Source: an uncultured Acetatifactor sp.
Lineage (GTDB): Bacteria; Bacillota; Clostridia; Lachnospirales; Lachnospiraceae
Assembly (NCBI RefSeq): GCF_910585425.1
Contig: NZ_CAJUCP010000021.1
Location: 14,745-78,744, forward strand
Length of the DNA stretch: 64,000 nt
Direction: 5' to 3'
This document shows positions 61,646 through 64,000 of the stretch, piece after piece (positions within the stretch are counted from its first letter, which is position 1; the number at the start of each line of letters is the position of its first letter). Below the pieces are notes generated by a model. It was not told where the DNA came from, ran no database searches, and worked only from the letters and a program-made list of their open reading frames with translations. A program made the position numbers and the translations under genes.

Positions 61646-62197
61646 ATGAAGGGGAAATTGGGTACTTTGGGGGATAATAATGGATTTCTTACTTGCTCAA
61701 TGTATATTGCTCAGAAATGGCATAAATATGAAGAAATAATTCCCTATATGACATTTGAGGCAGCTGCTATTGATTTGAAGGAGAATAAGTTATGCTCTAT
61801 CTTAGTCCCAGCTGCATATCCGCAAATAAGTGAATTCATTATGGATAAAGAGCTAATAACGGAAGAAGTGTTCATAGAGCAAATTCCATCATTGGTATGT
61901 GTAGGAAAATATGCCAATGTTAATGTTAAAATCGTAGATAAGATTTATTTGCATCAAGCAACATATAAATTGCTGGGAGATTTAGGTATAGAGCCTCAAA
62001 AAGTTGAATTATGTTATGTCAATTCAAATATTGAGGCATGTCAGTGTCTGCTAAGGGATGACAGTAAGAATATTCTTGCAATAACCAATAAATTATGTGC
62101 AGAATATTTTTCACTGAATGTCATTAACGTGTTGAGGAATGGCGTATTTATGCCTTGGATAAGCTTTGGAAAGACCGGAAAGGATTTGAATGGATAG
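61646..62197 (+). CDS. BacA/prephenate dehydratase-like protein
   Basis: 183 residues. GTLGDNNGFLTCSMYIAQKW, YMTFEAAAIDLKENKL, ILVPAAYPQISEFIMDKELI, VNSNIEACQCLL, NILAITNKLCAEYFSL, and MPWISFGKTG align in order with the landmarks of the bacilysin protein BacA (TLG, TFE, VP.AY, NS, TN.L, MSW..FGK) and of prephenate dehydratase fold proteins. Catalytic activity cannot be judged. GGGGG lies 10 nt before the ATG. It overlaps the next gene by 8 bp. Confidence 0.55.
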   Translation: MKGKLGTLGDNNGFLTCSMYIAQKWHKYEEIIPYMTFEAAAIDLKENKLCSILVPAAYPQISEFIMDKELITEEVFIEQIPSLVCVGKYANVNVKIVDKIYLHQATYKLLGDLGIEPQKVELCYVNSNIEACQCLLRDDSKNILAITNKLCAEYFSLNVINVLRNGVFMPWISFGKTGKDLNG

Positions 62198-62603
62198 AGT
62201 TGCAATTATAGTGGACAAATCATTGAATAATGGAGAAGTGGCAAATGTTGCGGCTATTTTAATGGGACAATTAGCAGTAAATTATTTACCGGTGTATTCT
62301 AACGAATGTATTATTGATAAATCGGGATTTCAGCATAGTGGGATAATGTGTAATACAATAGTTTTGAAGACAAACAAAACAAAGCTGATGAAATTCTGTA
62401 CTAGTATAAGCGATGGTGATTATCAAAAACAGATAATAACAATCATTTTCACTAGGGAAGGACAATCTTTAAATAATCGATTTGAGGAGTATATGCGAAT
62501 TATTAAAAGTAACAGTTTGTTTGACTTACACCCAGTTGGAGTTGCATTGGCTGGAAAAGAGCATATAATCCGAAATTTGACAAGCAAATTTAGTTTATAT
62601 TAG
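62190..62603 (+). CDS. DUF2000-like protein (PTH2 fold)
   Basis: 137 residues starting MDRVAIIVDKSLNNGEVANV with AAILMGQLAVNYLP, the usual opening of DUF2000 proteins, which share the peptidyl-tRNA hydrolase II fold. A central GIMCNTIVLKTNKTKLMKF follows. The biochemical role of DUF2000 is unknown. Overlap with the BacA-like gene suggests a complex or shared step. Confidence 0.6.
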   Translation: MDRVAIIVDKSLNNGEVANVAAILMGQLAVNYLPVYSNECIIDKSGFQHSGIMCNTIVLKTNKTKLMKFCTSISDGDYQKQIITIIFTREGQSLNNRFEEYMRIIKSNSLFDLHPVGVALAGKEHIIRNLTSKFSLY

Positions 62604-62632
62604 AACTATTTTGATAAGGAAAGAAATTTACC

Positions 62633-63091
62633 ATGAATTATGATAAATCAGAAATATTTAATGTAAATATTACTGGACACAGCATGTTTCCTATTTTGAA
62701 CAAAAAAGATGTTGTGGTAGTTAAACATTCTGATATATATCAAAGAGGCGATATTGTTGTTTTTGATTATGGAGAAAAGGTACATATAATACATAGAATA
62801 TTATATTGTGGGCGAAATAGTCAATATTATTGTAAGGGGGACAATGCATTCCGGATAGAAATAATATCAGAGGAAAATATATTAGGTAAAGTGATTTTTG
62901 TAAAGAAAGATAATAGCATTTTAACATTGCCAGTAGCTGCTGATAAGTTTATAAATTTATCGTTGGCAGTTAACCGAGAATTTTTGAATAACCATTGTAA
63001 TTTAAGAAAAACAATGAAAAGTATTGTATATAAAGAATATATAAAAGAAAGAGACTTTTTGGCATGGTCAATCTTAGGAAAGCTATTTTGA
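62633..63091 (+). CDS. S24/S26-type signal peptidase-like protein
   Basis: 152 residues. ITGHSMFPILNKKDVVVV has the catalytic Ser17 in the SM motif, followed by RGDIVVFDYGEKVHIIHRIL and CKGDNA. The HRI/GD pattern is that of signal peptidase I-like proteins; a Ser-His pair is possible. A C-terminal hydrophobic stretch is weak. In such clusters it may cut the precursor leader (inference). AAGGAAAG precedes the ATG. It overlaps the nucleotidyltransferase gene by 28 bp. Confidence 0.75.
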   Translation: MNYDKSEIFNVNITGHSMFPILNKKDVVVVKHSDIYQRGDIVVFDYGEKVHIIHRILYCGRNSQYYCKGDNAFRIEIISEENILGKVIFVKKDNSILTLPVAADKFINLSLAVNREFLNNHCNLRKTMKSIVYKEYIKERDFLAWSILGKLF

Positions 63092-63945
63092 GCAAAAGAT
63101 TTAGAAATACAGAAAATCTGTTTTCTTCATTGCTGGATGAGCCATATGCTGTTATAAAAGGTGAACCCCTATCCTTGTTAGCATATGGCAAAACAGCTAT
63201 GCGACATGTTGGAGATATTGATATATTGATTTCGCGTGATAACATGGGAAATCTTTTAAAATGTCTAGATATGGATGGATTTGAACCAAGTAAGGTGACT
63301 CGTGAAGAACAGATTAGTGCAATATTGTGTTCACATCAAATTTTACCATTTACAAAAAGACTCCCCGGTTATGGTGATGTGACAGTCGATATTAACTTTG
63401 ATATTTTTTGGGGAGAGTATGAGGGGAAGCGGGTTGATATAAACAGTTTTCTGTCAGATGCTCTATATAAAGAAATATATGGCGTTGCTATAAAAACTCT
63501 TCCTCCATTAAAAAATATGGTTCAACTGGTGCTACATCATTATAAGGATATGAATTCAATTTTTTTGCTTTCTACGCGTAAAATAATAAAACGTGATATG
63601 CTGCGGGATGTGTATTTTTTGCTGAAAAATAATGTTAACGATATAACCTTAGACAAATTATATACGATAAGTGCTGAGTATGAAATTCTTCCTTATATGT
63701 TTTATATATTCTTTTATGTAGGAGAAATATTTCATGATGAGATAATCGATAAGTATACAAATGCTTTTCGAACTAGAAAAGGGGAGGAACTTCTTGATTG
63801 TTATGGCTTATGCGAAAAAGAGCGAAAAAAATGGAGGTATAATTTTGAAACAAGGTTAGCATCTAATAACATTTACGATTTAATTAAAGAAGACTTAACA
63901 GCGATTGACAAAGAAAAAATTGCATTTAATAAACATATATTTTGA
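63064..63945 (+). CDS. Nucleotidyltransferase family protein (NTP_transf_5/PadeN-like)
   Basis: 293 residues. PYAVIKGEPLSLLAYGKTAM, RHVGDIDILISRDNMG (DxD catalytic pair) and VTVDINFDIFW (third acidic residue) match the NTP_transf_5 family found with lasso peptide and other RiPP clusters, where a nucleotidyltransferase partners a kinase. It may add a nucleotide to the phosphorylated peptide (inference). It is the last complete gene; the 55 bp beyond show nothing. Confidence 0.8.
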   Translation: MVNLRKAILSKRFRNTENLFSSLLDEPYAVIKGEPLSLLAYGKTAMRHVGDIDILISRDNMGNLLKCLDMDGFEPSKVTREEQISAILCSHQILPFTKRLPGYGDVTVDINFDIFWGEYEGKRVDINSFLSDALYKEIYGVAIKTLPPLKNMVQLVLHHYKDMNSIFLLSTRKIIKRDMLRDVYFLLKNNVNDITLDKLYTISAEYEILPYMFYIFFYVGEIFHDEIIDKYTNAFRTRKGEELLDCYGLCEKERKKWRYNFETRLASNNIYDLIKEDLTAIDKEKIAFNKHIF

Positions 63946-64000
63946 TCGTGTTAGTCAATAACTGTGTTGGTTTCGGTTTGAGTCCGTTTTATAGGACTCA

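Noticed and set aside
56213..63945. Classical lasso peptide cluster
   Set aside because: Kinase, PqqD-like, ABC and nucleotidyltransferase genes fit, but no transglutaminase-like B2 protease and no asparagine-synthetase-like cyclase are present; the Dph6-like PP-loop protein is a different family.

Overview
The window looks like chromosome of a gut Firmicute of the Lachnospiraceae type. Signs are AGGAGG-type ribosome binding sites, a T-box leader in front of a short-form proline--tRNA ligase, LytTR/DUF3021, DUF1576, DUF1846 and AgrB families, and many AraC regulators. Most of the window is G+C-rich. Two islands, about 2.6-12.9 kb and 56-64 kb, are visibly A+T-rich and are probably acquired. 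No rRNA, tRNA or CRISPR array was seen.

Layout. 0-2.6 kb: start of a sugar-binding lipoprotein, an AraC regulator, a pair of inverted palindromes and an orphan AbiEi-like antitoxin. 2.7-12.9 kb: a surface glycan operon with three GT4 glycosyltransferases, a radical SAM protein, a Wzy-like polymerase, a MurJ/Wzx-like flippase, a CDP-glycerol glycerophosphotransferase, a TagD-like cytidylyltransferase and an acyltransferase. The product is probably a glycerol-phosphate-decorated capsule. 13-14.4 kb: an IS1634-type transposase that seems to lack its C-terminal catalytic part. 14.8-36 kb: mostly housekeeping genes, including gmd/fcl (GDP-L-fucose), T-box plus proS, an esterase, a DEDDh exonuclease, a D,D-carboxypeptidase, an ABC-2 exporter with LytTR/DUF3021, trmB, trxA, a YitT protein and a DUF1846 protein. 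This stretch also holds an OLD-like ATPase with a truncated TOPRIM partner that ends inside the proS promoter.

36-53 kb is a recombining accessory region. Four close paralogues of an AAA-ATPase/PD-(D/E)XK protein (a fifth, divergent one lies at 14.8 kb) share one promoter module and are mosaics of two alternative N, middle and C segments. Between them lie four ABC exporter half-transporters, two of which carry in-frame minisatellites, together with a duplicated frameshifted membrane gene, a decapitated FkbH-like gene and an ABC-transporter stub.

53-56 kb is an agr-type quorum-sensing locus: LytTR response regulator, GHKL kinase, AgrB, and a short AgrD-like peptide without cysteine. It is followed by what I consider the main discovery, a candidate RiPP cluster (56.2-63.9 kb). 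A 34-residue precursor ending in SCCPTGKTNS is followed by a radical SAM/SPASM enzyme, a PqqD-like protein, an HPr-kinase-like protein, an ABC exporter, a Dph6-like PP-loop ligase, a protein resembling BacA/prephenate dehydratase, a DUF2000 protein, an S26-type peptidase and a nucleotidyltransferase. The kinase and nucleotidyltransferase recall the accessory genes of paeninodin-type lasso peptides, but no lasso cyclase or B2 protease is present.
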